Shown here piece after piece: positions 43,236 to 51,894 of a stretch of DNA of 64,000 nucleotides (the stretch's first letter is position 1; every line of letters starts with the position of its first letter). A model generated the notes under the pieces. That model ran no database searches. It saw nothing but the letters and a program-made list of their open reading frames with translations, and was not told the origin of the DNA. This stretch comes from Cellulomonas sp. URHE0023. Lineage in GTDB: Bacteria > Actinomycetota > Actinomycetes > Actinomycetales > Cellulomonadaceae. The position numbers and the translations under genes are program-made. The stretch covers positions 1,178,001-1,242,000 of the forward strand of contig NZ_JIAN01000005.1 of assembly GCF_000688475.1 (NCBI RefSeq). Reading direction: 5' to 3'.

Positions 43236-44380
43236 GCCGATTGCCCCGGGTGCAGCAGCACCTTGGTCCAACCGTCGACACGCTTGTCGAACTGGTCGTA
43301 CCCGTGCGCGGCGTCGTCGAGCCCGAGCTCGTGCGAGACGATGAAGGACGGCGTCGCGCGCCCGGCGACGATCAGGTCGCGCAGCTGACGGTTGTAGCGC
43401 ATGACGGGCGCCTGGCCCGTACCCATGTGCTGACCCTTGGTGAAGAACGTGCCGTAGTCGAAGCCGATGCGGCCCTGCTGCGCGGCCTCGTCCTTCCCGC
43501 CCGGGTCCTGCGGCACGTAGACGCCGACGACACCGATGCCGCCCGTCGTCCGGACGGTCTTGACGAGGTTGTCGAGCACGAGCTCCGGGTGCTCCTCGCC
43601 GGACGGGTCGTGCGCCTGGTAGCCGACGGCCTCGACGCCGCGGTCGGTGCCGCGACCCTGCGTGGCGTCGAGCACCTGCTCGACCGGGTCGCCCGCCGAG
43701 AAGTCCACCGCCTCCGCGCCGATCTGCTTCGCGAGGGCGAGCCGGTCGGGCTCCTTGTCGACGACGAACACACGGGCCGCACCCCGGATCAGCGCGCTGT
43801 GCGCGGCCATGAGGCCGACGGGTCCCGCGCCGTACACCACGACGTCGTCCCCCGGCTGCGTCCCCGCGAGCACCGTGCCGTGCCAGCCGGTGGGGAAGAT
43901 GTCGCTCAGCATCGTGAAGTCGTTCTCGTGCTCGGTGCCCGGCGGGAGCTCGAGCAGGTTCACGTCCGCGAACGGCACGCGCAGGTACTCCGCCTGGCCG
44001 CCGTCGTACGGGCCCATGTTCGCGTAGCCGTACGCCGCGCCGTCCATGCCCTCGGTCGGGTTGGTGCGCGTGCAGAACGACGTCCAGCCCTGCAGGCAGT
44101 TACGGCACGTGCCGCACGCGATGTTGAACGGCACGCTGACCCGGTCGCCGACCTTGATGCGCGTGACCGCCGGGCCGACCTCTTCGACGATCCCCATGTT
44201 CTCGTGGCCGAGGACCTTGCCCTCTTCGACGCTGGTCCGGCCCTCGTACATGTGCAGGTCGGACCCGCAGATGTTGGTGGTGGTGATCCGGACGACTGCG
44301 TCCGTCGGCGCCTGGATCGTCGGATCTGGGACCTCGGTGACCTCGACCTGACGGGGGCCTCGGTAGACGACTGCACGCAT
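43232..44380 (-). CDS. Zinc-dependent alcohol/formaldehyde dehydrogenase
   Basis: 382 residues, MDR superfamily. Catalytic zinc Cys38 (NICGSDLHMYEG) and GHENMG, structural-zinc loop CGTCRNCLQGWTSFC, and Rossmann loop VVVYGAGPVGLMAAHSAL. The insertion and overall pattern are those of glutathione-independent formaldehyde dehydrogenase-like enzymes (FdhA type). Start preceded by GAGGAGAAC. Operon with the propeller protein. Confidence 0.92.
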   Translation of the reverse strand: MRAVVYRGPRQVEVTEVPDPTIQAPTDAVVRITTTNICGSDLHMYEGRTSVEEGKVLGHENMGIVEEVGPAVTRIKVGDRVSVPFNIACGTCRNCLQGWTSFCTRTNPTEGMDGAAYGYANMGPYDGGQAEYLRVPFADVNLLELPPGTEHENDFTMLSDIFPTGWHGTVLAGTQPGDDVVVYGAGPVGLMAAHSALIRGAARVFVVDKEPDRLALAKQIGAEAVDFSAGDPVEQVLDATQGRGTDRGVEAVGYQAHDPSGEEHPELVLDNLVKTVRTTGGIGVVGVYVPQDPGGKDEAAQQGRIGFDYGTFFTKGQHMGTGQAPVMRYNRQLRDLIVAGRATPSFIVSHELGLDDAAHGYDQFDKRVDGWTKVLLHPGQSA

Positions 44381-44676
44381 TGTTCTCCTCGGGGGTGCGG
44401 GCCGCCGGTGCGGCGGTCGGTCTCACCGCGCACGTGGTCACAAGCCCGCGTCCATCGTGGGCACAGGTCTTCGGACCCGCATCTCGGGGAGAGCCTGCTC
44501 CGGCGTCCCTCTCGCCCGGCCGTCCCGCGCGACCAAGACCATCTACAGCACGCCAACAGCCATGACGATCATGACGTCGCCCATGGAGAGGACGCCCCTC
44601 CGACGTCCCGGTCGCCGATGTCAGAGGGCGCCAGAACAATGGACGCCACGGGACCGCACCGACGAAGGAGACCCCC

Positions 44677-45444
44677 ATGGCAGCCTTCACTCGCTCCGAC
44701 GACCTGCAGGGGTCGACCTTTGTCGGCGCGAACCTCAGCGGCGCCCGGTTCGTCGAGTCGGACCTGTCCGGTGTCGTGATGCGCGGGGTCGAGGTGGCCC
44801 GAGCGGACGTCGACGCCCCCTGGCTGCCCCATGGCGACTACTTCCGCGTCAACGGGGTCGACGTCATCCCCTACGTCGAGGCGGAGCTCGACCGTCGTTT
44901 CCCCGGCCGGTCGCAGCGCCGGGCGGCGGACCCGGACGGGTTGCGCGCGGCGTGGGCCGTGCTCGAGCGCACCTGGGCGGCCACGCTGGACCGGGCTGCG
45001 GCGATGCCGGGAGGAACGGTGGACGTCTCCGTCGACGGTGAATGGACGTTCGCGCAGACGCTGCGGCACCTGGTCCTCGCCACGGACACCTGGCTGGGCA
45101 AGGCGATCCTGGGGCTCGACCAGCCGTTCCACCCGCTCGGTCAGCTGGACGTGGGCACGGCGGCCGACGACGTCGACCTCTCGGTCTTCACGACGGAGAC
45201 GCCGTCCTACGACGAGGTGCTCGACGCCCGGGCGGACCGGGTCGCGATGGTCCGCGACTTCCTTGCGGACCTGACCGCGGAGCAGGTGGCCGAGGAGCGC
45301 AGGAACCCGCACGCGCCGCAGTACCCGGAGACCGTCCGCTCCTGCCTGCACACCATCCTCGAGGAGGAGTGGGAGCACCACCGGTTCGCCGTGCGCGACC
45401 TCGACATGATCCAGGCCGGCCCCGCCGACCCGGCTTCCGCCTGA
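44677..45444 (+). CDS. Pentapeptide-repeat + DinB-fold protein
   Basis: 255 residues. The N-terminus has a few pentapeptide-like units (STFVGANLSGARFVESDLSGVVMRG). The rest is a DinB-type four-helix bundle with metal-ligand-like His residues (TFAQTLRHLVLATDTWL ... HTILEEEWEHHRFAVRDL). DinB proteins include thiol-dependent transferases. ATG follows GAAGGAGAC. Function unknown. Confidence 0.82.
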   Translation: MAAFTRSDDLQGSTFVGANLSGARFVESDLSGVVMRGVEVARADVDAPWLPHGDYFRVNGVDVIPYVEAELDRRFPGRSQRRAADPDGLRAAWAVLERTWAATLDRAAAMPGGTVDVSVDGEWTFAQTLRHLVLATDTWLGKAILGLDQPFHPLGQLDVGTAADDVDLSVFTTETPSYDEVLDARADRVAMVRDFLADLTAEQVAEERRNPHAPQYPETVRSCLHTILEEEWEHHRFAVRDLDMIQAGPADPASA

Positions 45445-45596
45445 GAGCGGCCGACCGAACGTCGAGGCGTCACCCTCGAACCGTCCGCTGCTTGGCGCGG
45501 CACGAGCAGGTCATCGACCCGGCCAGCCGCGCCCGCCGCCCGCTCACCGGGCGGTGAGCCTGCCCGTGCGAACCCGACGGTCTCCGGCTTCGACCA

Positions 45597-45689
45597 CTAC
45601 AGGTGGTTGGACCCGCCGAACGGGCCGGCGTAGAGCGCCAGGTCGTCCACCACGCGGCGCTCTTCGGGAGTCAGCGTCTCGGTGACTAG
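45597..45689 (-). pseudogene. C-terminal coding fragment
   Basis: Minus-strand frame reading LVTETLTPEERRVVDDLALY then AGPFGGSNHL and TAG. It is protein-like but has no start and overlaps the end of the MarR gene in another frame. Probably the tail of a lost gene. Confidence 0.4.
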
Positions 45690-46159
45690 GCGTCGTCGGC
45701 CGTCGCACGTTTGACGGCAGCAAGGAGCAGGTCCACACCGGCGCGGATCTCGTCCAGGGTCGCTCGCGTCATCTGCAGGTCGGCGAGCATGGCCGACGGG
45801 ATCCCGACCGCGTCCTGGCGCATGGCACGCCCTCTCTCAGTCAGTGCAATGACGAGGACTCGCTCGTCGGCGCTGCCACGTCTCCGGGACACGAGCCCGA
45901 GGGCCTCGAGCCGCTTGACGAGTGGGGACGCCGTGGCCGGTTCCAGCTCGAGGAGCGAGGCGAGCTCCTTCAGCGACAGCTCGCCGTGCTGCCACAGCGC
46001 GAGCATGGCCAGGTACTGGGGATGGGTCAGGCCGAGTGGCGCCAGCAGCGGTCGGTAGCGACCCACGAGTGCGCGAGAGGCGGCCGACACGGCCAGGCAC
46101 AGCTGCGCCTCCACGGCGAGCGGATCGGTCTCGACGGCGTCGGGCGTCACAGTGTGCAT
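45686..46159 (-). CDS. OhrR-like MarR-family regulator
   Basis: 157 residues. The segment QLCLAVSAASRALVGRYRPLLAPLGLTHPQYLAMLALWQ matches organic-hydroperoxide regulators, with the peroxide-sensing Cys21 conserved. Winged helix with LSLKELASLLELEPATASPLVKRLEALGLVSRRR. Unusually there is no ohr gene beside it; the divergent neighbour encodes a 67-residue unknown protein. Confidence 0.82.
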   Translation of the reverse strand: MHTVTPDAVETDPLAVEAQLCLAVSAASRALVGRYRPLLAPLGLTHPQYLAMLALWQHGELSLKELASLLELEPATASPLVKRLEALGLVSRRRGSADERVLVIALTERGRAMRQDAVGIPSAMLADLQMTRATLDEIRAGVDLLLAAVKRATADDA

Positions 46160-46219
46160 GCTCCTATCCTATGGTAGCGTTTCGTGCACTAACCTTTGGT
46201 GCGCAAATGAAGGATCACG

Positions 46220-46423
46220 ATGGGCTTCTCCGACCGGTTCGACGCGTTCAACGAGCACGTCACGCTGTTCCTGCTGCGCTTCGTGGGGCCGCCGACGGTC
46301 AGCGCCCCAGACAGCCACGGACGCGACGTCTCCGAGGACGAGCGCGAGCGCGAAGCAGAGATCCGCGGCGCCTTCGAACGAATGACAAGACCTGACGGAA
46401 GCCCGTACCTCCTCGAACGGTGA
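46220..46423 (+). CDS. Small hypothetical protein
   Basis: 67 residues, soluble, amphipathic N-terminal helix (FSDRFDAFNEHVTLFLLRFVG) and a charged middle (SEDEREREAEIRGAFERM). AAGGA precedes the ATG. Divergent from the OhrR-like gene with a 60-bp shared region, so it may be its target. No family recognised. Confidence 0.55.
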   Translation: MGFSDRFDAFNEHVTLFLLRFVGPPTVSAPDSHGRDVSEDEREREAEIRGAFERMTRPDGSPYLLER

Positions 46424-46684
46424 CCCGAGGAGTGCGTCGGATTGCGCCCGGCGCGTGTACGCCGCCGCGGTGACTCGCGAGGGAGGATCCCGGGTCTCGA
46501 CAAGCGCCACAGATCGATCGTCGTCGAGCGTCGTGCTTGACCGGGATGCGTCGCCTGGCGAGGTCAAGCCGACGTACGGAGCCCCCGCCCGCTCCGCCAG
46601 GAGGCTGGGCGGTGACGCGTCACCCAGGCGTGGCGAGGGGTCTCGCCAGGCGACGGAGCGTCGACGGGATGTGCCGGCGCTCGG

Positions 46685-47272
46685 TCAAGAGTCGAGACCT
46701 GCTGCTGCCCGAGCCGCGGTCTCGATCCTTGCGCGGTAGACGGCCCAGTCGGCGTCGTCGATGTCGATGCTCTTGGACAGGTTCGCGCCGACAACCCCGT
46801 CCAGCTGCTCGCGCAAGATGTCGGCGTGACCGGCATGGCGGTTGCTCTCCGAGAGGACATGGACCATCACGTTGAACAGCTTCACGTCGGGCTGCGGCCA
46901 CCAGGGGACGTAGCCAGCCGCGTCGATGGGCAGCGCCTCGATCGTGGCATCCGCGTGATCGCACGCCCGCTTGTATCCGTCGACGATGTCCGCGCGCGAC
47001 TGGTGCTCCTCCACCCACAAGCTGTCGCGGTTTGCATAGCCGGGATCGTCGAACCGCGGCAGCTGGCCGGAATAGGGCCGACCAAAGACCACGCCGAAGT
47101 ACCACGCCTCCGACATGGTGACGTGCTTGATCAGGCCGAGTAGGTTGGTGCCGGTCCTGGTCAGCGGGCGTCGTGCGTCGTATTCGGAGACGCCGTCCAG
47201 CCTTCCGAGCAACGACTGGCGAGCCTCTCGAATGTCGTCGTGGAGGTAGGCCTTCGCGAAGTCGTCGATCAT
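46685..47272 (-). CDS. DinB-family (DUF664-type) protein
   Basis: 195 residues. DinB four-helix bundle: LLGLIKHVTMSEAWYFGVVFGRP, LFNVMVHVLSESNRHAGHADILREQLDG with the conserved His spacing of metal-binding DinB proteins (His in IKHV, H..H). The start at MIDDFAKAYLHD is typical for the family; upstream Met codons would add a short leader. Metal-dependent transferase of unknown substrate. Confidence 0.87.
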   Translation of the reverse strand: MIDDFAKAYLHDDIREARQSLLGRLDGVSEYDARRPLTRTGTNLLGLIKHVTMSEAWYFGVVFGRPYSGQLPRFDDPGYANRDSLWVEEHQSRADIVDGYKRACDHADATIEALPIDAAGYVPWWPQPDVKLFNVMVHVLSESNRHAGHADILREQLDGVVGANLSKSIDIDDADWAVYRARIETAARAAAGLDS

Positions 47273-47305
47273 GCTGGCCAGCATCACACCGCGGACCGCG
47301 GTCAC

Positions 47306-47662
47306 CTAGCGGCACTGGCACGTCCGTGTGCAAAGCCCGCACGTCACGTCGCGTCACGCCGTGCGCGGAACGTCCGCCAGCTGCCCGGGCAAGAGCCGAG
47401 CGGATAGACCGGGACAAGCCGGGTAGTTGAAGCAGGACGCCAGGGCGGCCACGCGAAGCGCGGGCATGCCAACCGCCGCCGCGGGGATGTCCGCCGTCTC
47501 GAAGGCTTTGGTTTCGGTGCTGGCGATCTGCACGACGCGTCGGTGTCAGGCACTGTCGTGGAAGCTCGGGCAAACGTACGCCGCCGGAGCGGCCGGCCGT
47601 GCAGGACTGCGCGGCCGTGCGACCCCAGGCTTCATGGCGGCAGCCGGGAGTCCGCGCCCGGC
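47306..47662. other. Intergenic region without a confident gene
   Basis: A minus-strand stretch (VVQIASTETKAFETADIPAA...) is open for about 60 codons without start, ribosome site or recognisable motif. I see no RNA gene or element. Confidence 0.5.
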
Positions 47663-48094
47663 TCACCCGTCGACCGCGTGCTCCACGCCGACGCAGTACA
47701 TCAGTTCCGACGCGTCGGACGTACCCGGCGGGTAGTGGTCGAACTCCCAGCCGCTGCACGTGGCGGTGCGGTCGGGGGGGTCGACGAAGCTCTGGTGCCG
47801 GTCCACCACCATCGGTGCGAGCACCCACGCGGCAACGACCACAGCTACGGCACATCCCACCCCAGCGCCGATGCTGCGCCGCGCGACGGCCGTCATGCCG
47901 ACAAGCACGGCACCGGCGACGAGCACGGTGCCCACCACCGCGACGATCGCGGCCAGGAGAGCCGCGTTACCCATCGGGCCTGCCGTGTTCACCAGGAACG
48001 CCAGCAACACCGTGCCCGTCCACCACGCGACGGCGACGGCCGCGATCCCGGCCAGGAGGCGGCGGAACCCCCGCAGCGGGTCAGCAGCGTCCAT
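47663..48094 (-). CDS. Membrane protein, hypothetical
   Basis: 143 residues with three helices (LLAGIAAVAVAWWTGTVLLAFL, ALLAAIVAVVGTVLVAGAVLVGM, GVGCAVAVVVAAWVLAPMVV) and a C-terminal extracellular domain with two Cys (ATCSGWEFDHYPPG..ELMYCVGVEH). Function unknown. Confidence 0.62.
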   Translation of the reverse strand: MDAADPLRGFRRLLAGIAAVAVAWWTGTVLLAFLVNTAGPMGNAALLAAIVAVVGTVLVAGAVLVGMTAVARRSIGAGVGCAVAVVVAAWVLAPMVVDRHQSFVDPPDRTATCSGWEFDHYPPGTSDASELMYCVGVEHAVDG

Positions 48095-48361
48095 AGCGGG
48101 AGTATGGCGACAGCGGGCGCCGGAACCGGGCATGACTCGCGCGACCGCGGCCTTGAACACCGCATCACCCCACTCGACTCAGGCCACGGCACCGGTGTGT
48201 GGGCCGAACAGGGACATACGAAGCTAACTCGTGCTGCTGAAAGGAGCCGCGTTGATTGTCGGCGGGCCTGGGCCAGCGGGACGGTGCGGCGCATCCCGGC
48301 TCGCGCAGCTGGTCACCCGAACACCGCAGGAAGCCCCGAACACCATCCGCGCCGGACCGCG

Positions 48362-48478
48362 TCAGAGCCAGCGGGCAAGCATGGCGTCGAACTTCGTCAG
48401 GTCTGACGGCTCAATGACGATCAGGTGGATTCCGTGCTGCTCGACGAACTGCCGCTTAGCGCGGCGTGGTACGCAGGA
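48362..48478 (-). pseudogene. C-terminal fragment of a possible endonuclease-like protein
   Basis: Frame reading RAKRQFVEQHGIHLIVIEPS then DLTKFDAMLARWL and TGA. The K-R..F..HGI.LIVIEPSDL pattern is like the end of DUF559- or Vsr-type nuclease folds. No start; overlaps the 3' end of the next gene in a different frame. Relic. Confidence 0.4.
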
Positions 48479-49400
48479 CGGTGATGACTTCGGCGAAAGT
48501 CATCTGCTGGCTGCCACGGCAGTACCCAGCAAGGAGCTCGATCGCGGCCGTGTGCGTCGCGCTCTCGGCGAACAGGTCGTCGAGGACCGCGCTGTCAGCG
48601 GGTTGGCGCGTGACTTCCGAGATGAACATGCCGACGATCCGTCCCGGATCGGCGTTCGGCTCCGCCAACGCGGCGATGGCCGCGCCGGGAAGCCAGTCCA
48701 TCTCGGCGGAGAGGTCCCAGTCGATCTCCTCGGGTCCCCAGAACGCCCCGTGAAGGACCCGAGCGACAGGCGACAGGCCGATCGTCATGGCGCAGGCCGA
48801 CACGCCTTCGACCGCTCCGAGCGCGCAGTCCGCCGGATCCACCATCCGCCCCGAGGTCGCGTCGACGACGACGAGCTGCGGGTCCGACGTCAGGAGCGTC
48901 GAGAGCCGGTCACGTATCGCCGTCGCGGACATCGTCAACGGCGCCCCGTCGTGCGCGTAGAGGCTGCCGTCCGCATCACGCAGTGCGAGCTGGAGGCGCT
49001 GGAACCGCTCGGGTGCCCAGGTCCACGGCTCCTCGCCGTCGGCGAACCCGAAGACCCTGGCGTACTCGTTCCCGCCCTCCGTAGCGCACAGGAAGAATGT
49101 GAGCGTGGGCCAGCGCGCGCTGATGCGTCGAAGCGCGGACGTAGGCGGGGACCATGCGCTGTGCACCGAGAACGCGGCCACGGCGACGCCGCCGACGCTG
49201 AACAGGTGCCGGTCGACTGCGTCCACCCACGCTGCTCCCCACTGCTCGAGCTGTGCTTGGGGTCCGGCGGTGCCACGTCGAAGCGGGTCCAGCTTGCTCA
49301 ACGAGAAGGTGCTGCCTCTGCGGGCGGCAGTCTTGACGAACGCCCGGACGTCCTTGGCGGGGCCACACACGATGACAACGTTCTCGCAGACGTTCGGCAA
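48456..49400 (-). CDS. Ferredoxin-like-fold (DUF1281/Api92-like) protein
   Basis: 314 residues from a TTG start. LPNVCENVVIVCGPAKDVRAFVKTAA at the very N-terminus corresponds to the MPNWCEN..V.G opening of DUF1281/Api92-like proteins, which are found mainly in phages and mobile regions. TTG at 49400 is chosen because the Met of that motif must be the start and GAGGAG lies 6 bp upstream. A Trp-rich segment (FAVHSAWSPPTSALRRISARWP-like) follows. The C-terminal 150 residues are not recognised. Confidence 0.65.
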   Translation of the reverse strand: MPNVCENVVIVCGPAKDVRAFVKTAARRGSTFSLSKLDPLRRGTAGPQAQLEQWGAAWVDAVDRHLFSVGGVAVAAFSVHSAWSPPTSALRRISARWPTLTFFLCATEGGNEYARVFGFADGEEPWTWAPERFQRLQLALRDADGSLYAHDGAPLTMSATAIRDRLSTLLTSDPQLVVVDATSGRMVDPADCALGAVEGVSACAMTIGLSPVARVLHGAFWGPEEIDWDLSAEMDWLPGAAIAALAEPNADPGRIVGMFISEVTRQPADSAVLDDLFAESATHTAAIELLAGYCRGSQQMTFAEVITVLRTTPR

Positions 49401-49642
49401 CGAGGCTCCTCGGATCCTTTTGTGCGCCGGTGGTCCGCCGCACCGGTCGGTCATCGTAGGGGGCTGTTCGGGTGGGAGCCTGGGCAACGCGGACTTGCCG
49501 GAGCCGGGATCCGGAAACGTGCTGCGGGTGTCGTCTCGCGTCTGGATCGTCGTCTGTGCCGTCACCCTGCTGACCGCCGGGTGCCAGGGCGCCGGCCATC
49601 CGCACTCGGTCGTGGACGCTGAACGTCGTCCGTCGGTGCACG

Positions 49643-49688
49643 CCGGCTGTACCCGTCCGGCTTGACGTAGTACGTCCGGATCGCGAGG
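49643..49688 (-). pseudogene. Fragment of a paralogous immunity-like gene
   Basis: 46 bp match 52657-52702 at 43 positions. On the minus strand both encode (I/T)RTYY(V/F)KPDGYSR, a segment of the immunity-like gene at 52.5 kb. Surrounding sequence is unrelated, so this is a leftover of a second copy. Confidence 0.55.
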
Positions 49689-49733
49689 TTTCCCGCGTGG
49701 TGCGTGCGCGCGCCTCACCCGAATGCCCGGCGC

Positions 49734-49934
49734 CCGTCGGTCATCGAGCTGACAGATGCTGGCGGCCAGCTGCTCGGCCGCGCGAAGCCCGTCTCCGATG
49801 AGGCGCTCGGTCGTCTGCTGGGCGTGCCGCTCTCCGGGGCGGAGCCTGCGAGCTTCTCTCGATCGGTCAAGTCGTTGAGACGATCCGCAACGACGGGAAA
49901 CGCGACCCCAGAACCAGGCGAACGAAAGTCCTGA
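49734..49934 (+). pseudogene. C-terminal remnant of a MarR-type regulator
   Basis: RPSVIELTDAGGQLLGRAKP then VSDEALGRLLGVPLSGAEPA resembles the wing and last helices of MarR proteins (LT..G..L...A....E..L..L). No helix-turn-helix upstream. Remnant. Confidence 0.45.
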
Positions 49935-50001
49935 GCCCCTGCAGCAACGGTGGTTCCCGCGTCGTCGGCTGGCTCGTAAGAGACGGGAGCGGGTCAGGGC
50001 G

Positions 50002-50454
50002 TTAGCTGGGCACGACGGGATGCGACTCCAGGAGCTTTGTCAATAACGCTCGCAGCTGCGCACCCTCGTCGGGCGTGAGGGCGGCGACCAGTTCGGCCTG
50101 CACGGCGTCGGTGGACGTCTGCAAGTCGTCCAGGTACCGCCGTCCGGCGTCGGTCAGGGACAACGTGTTGCGACGACGGTCGGCCAGATCCACATCACGC
50201 GTCAGGTGCCCACCCCCCTGGAGCCGGTTCACCACACCATTGACGTCGTTGCGGTCCAGCCCGAGCCGGCGGCCAAGCTCGGCTTGGCTCAGGGTGCCGT
50301 ACTCCTCCAAGGCGGCCAGCACCGCGAAGTCGGCTCGCCCCGTCAGAGGCATGCGTGCCGAGGTGAGCCGAGACCCCACCGTATTGACCTTGCTCACCTG
50401 CCAGCTGACGAGGGCGCGAAGCCGGGCAGGAGGGCGGGTCACATCGTCGGCCAT
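50002..50454 (-). CDS. MarR-family transcriptional regulator
   Basis: 150 residues. FAVLAALEEYGTLSQAELGRRLGLDRNDVNGVVNRLQGGGHLTRDVDLADRRRNTLSLTDAGRRYLDDL is a complete winged helix with the DRR wing. Divergent from an SDR-like gene; the 97-bp region between holds three CCCAACG half-sites. Likely represses that gene and itself. Confidence 0.92.
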   Translation of the reverse strand: MADDVTRPPARLRALVSWQVSKVNTVGSRLTSARMPLTGRADFAVLAALEEYGTLSQAELGRRLGLDRNDVNGVVNRLQGGGHLTRDVDLADRRRNTLSLTDAGRRYLDDLQTSTDAVQAELVAALTPDEGAQLRALLTKLLESHPVVPS

Positions 50455-50478
50455 GCGGCCAGTCTAAACATTGACCAT

Positions 50479-50512
50479 CCCAACGAACTGAGATACGTTG
50501 GGCAACCCAACG
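50479..50512. promoter_or_regulatory. MarR operator with three half-sites
   Basis: CCCAACG (50479), CGTTGGG (50496) and CCCAACG (50506) form two overlapping dyads; ACGTTGGG-CAA-CCCAACGT is a perfect 8-bp inverted repeat. Located between divergent marR and SDR-like genes. Confidence 0.7.
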
Positions 50513-50551
50513 TTGCTCTGACCAATGAGCGCGTCTTCTGATGGAGGACTC

Positions 50552-51286
50552 ATGAACGTTCCGACCACCCCCGACCTCGCGGGCCACCGCGCCTTGATCC
50601 CTGGCGGTACCGGCGCGGTCGGAGAGGGGGCCGTGCGAGCCTTCCTGGCCGCCGGCGCAGAGGTGATCGTTCCCACCCGCACCGAAGAGCGTGCGCAGGA
50701 GTTCCGCAGCCTGCTCGGCGAGACCGCCGATGAGCACCTGCACCTGGTCGTGCACGACTACACGACGTTCACCGGAGCCCAGGACCTCGTCGAACAGGTG
50801 GTGCACTTCCGTGGCGGCCTGGACTCGGTCTTCGCTGCGATCGGTGGTTGGTGGCAGGGCGGCACGCTCGCAGAGATCGCAGAGAGCGACTGGTCGGGCG
50901 CGTTCACGGAACTGGCGACTACCCACATGGCCGTTCTGCGCGCGGCCCTCCCGCACCTCAGCGACGCCGGTGCCTACACCGTCGTCGTCGGCGACTCGGC
51001 CACCTGGCCCGTCCCCCGCAGTGGTCTGGTCAGCATGCAGCAGGCGGCCCTGCTGATGATGCAGCGGGTCGCGGCCGCGGAGAGCGGCGAATCTCGACGG
51101 GTCTTCTCCCTGGTGCTCGGACCGGTGACCAGCCGGCTCGCCCAGGGCGCCGTCGCGGCCGGCGACATCGGGAAGGTCGCTGTCGCGATCGCGGCCGGGC
51201 GTGCCCGGAGCGCATCGATCGGCCTGCATGACGCAGACGAGGCCCGTGCCGCCCTCGCCGAGCTGCAAACGGGGGTACGGGTGTGA
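50552..51286 (+). CDS. SDR-like protein lacking the YxxxK motif
   Basis: 244 residues. Nucleotide-binding loop ALIPGGTGAVGEGAVRAFLAAG and central strand SVFAAIGGWW place it in the short-chain dehydrogenase superfamily. Where Tyr-x-x-x-Lys is expected it has GLVSMQQAALLMMQR, so classical oxidoreductase chemistry is unlikely; it may be a sensor or atypical reductase. GGAGGA precedes the ATG. Controlled by the divergent MarR protein, by inference. Confidence 0.8.
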   Translation: MNVPTTPDLAGHRALIPGGTGAVGEGAVRAFLAAGAEVIVPTRTEERAQEFRSLLGETADEHLHLVVHDYTTFTGAQDLVEQVVHFRGGLDSVFAAIGGWWQGGTLAEIAESDWSGAFTELATTHMAVLRAALPHLSDAGAYTVVVGDSATWPVPRSGLVSMQQAALLMMQRVAAAESGESRRVFSLVLGPVTSRLAQGAVAAGDIGKVAVAIAAGRARSASIGLHDADEARAALAELQTGVRV

Positions 51287-51589
51287 CCCGCACGCGACGC
51301 CGCGTCCCACAACCACGGCGCGACGCTCGAGACGCTCATGGAAGACCGAGGCATCGAACTGCCCGAGTGGGATCCTGACGATGCCGGCGTGCAGCAGGTG
51401 TGGGCCGATGCGTCCGCGGCCTACGCCGAGGGCGTGTCCGGGGAGGTGCGGGCAGTCGTCGGCTCGTCGCTGCGACCCGGGAACGTGCGGCAGACCGTCG
51501 GGCTGCCACGGCTCAAGGACAACCCCGTTGTGACCCGCATCATCGAGATCGACGCCGAGACCGGCGTGGAGAGGCAGGTGTACCCGTGA
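51287..51589 (+). pseudogene. Orphan C-terminal tip of a polymorphic toxin
   Basis: The frame continues directly from the SDR stop with DAASHNHGATLETLMEDRGI, then ELPEWDPDD..VWADASAAYAEGVSGEVRAVVGSSLRPGNV and ends IIEIDAETGVERQVYP. This composition (ordered strands, AYA..VSGEVR..LG..LRPG.V) is that of exchangeable toxin tips in secreted polymorphic toxins. No delivery domain is attached. An internal ATG at 51338 could express 83 residues. The next gene overlaps its stop, as immunity genes do. Confidence 0.55.
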
Positions 51590-51894
51590 CCGAGATCGTG
51601 GACGAGGAGCTGAGCGCCGCCGTGGTGGCGTACTACAGCCGGGGCCGCCGGCCGTACCCGAAGGTCGACCGGGAGGCAGCCCGCGCGTGCGCGACGCAGC
51701 GGTCTCCGGATGAGCTGCTCGCGCTCGTCGAAGTCATCGTCGCCGAGGCGGGTCGCACCGTGGTCGACTGGTCGACCTCGAGCCTCGGCGATGCGGGCCG
51801 GCTGGTTTCCGCGCGCGCCCAGGAGCGTCACTCTGGTCTGTCGGAGCACGCGGCCGACACCCTGGGCTGGGCGTCCACGTACGAAAATCGATGA
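51586..51894 (+). CDS. Probable immunity protein for the orphan toxin tip
   Basis: 102 residues from a GTG start that overlaps the toxin-tip stop (GTGA). Helical, acidic-basic mixed (VAYYSRGRRPYPKVDREAARACATQRSPDELLALVEVIVAEAGRTVVDW). Tight coupling behind a toxin tip is the signature of cognate immunity. I do not recognise the Pfam family. Confidence 0.55.
   Translation: MTEIVDEELSAAVVAYYSRGRRPYPKVDREAARACATQRSPDELLALVEVIVAEAGRTVVDWSTSSLGDAGRLVSARAQERHSGLSEHAADTLGWASTYENR

Noticed and set aside
46169..46567. Minus-strand 132-codon frame opposite the 67-residue gene
   Set aside because: Mostly the shadow of the plus-strand gene; no start signal or motif.
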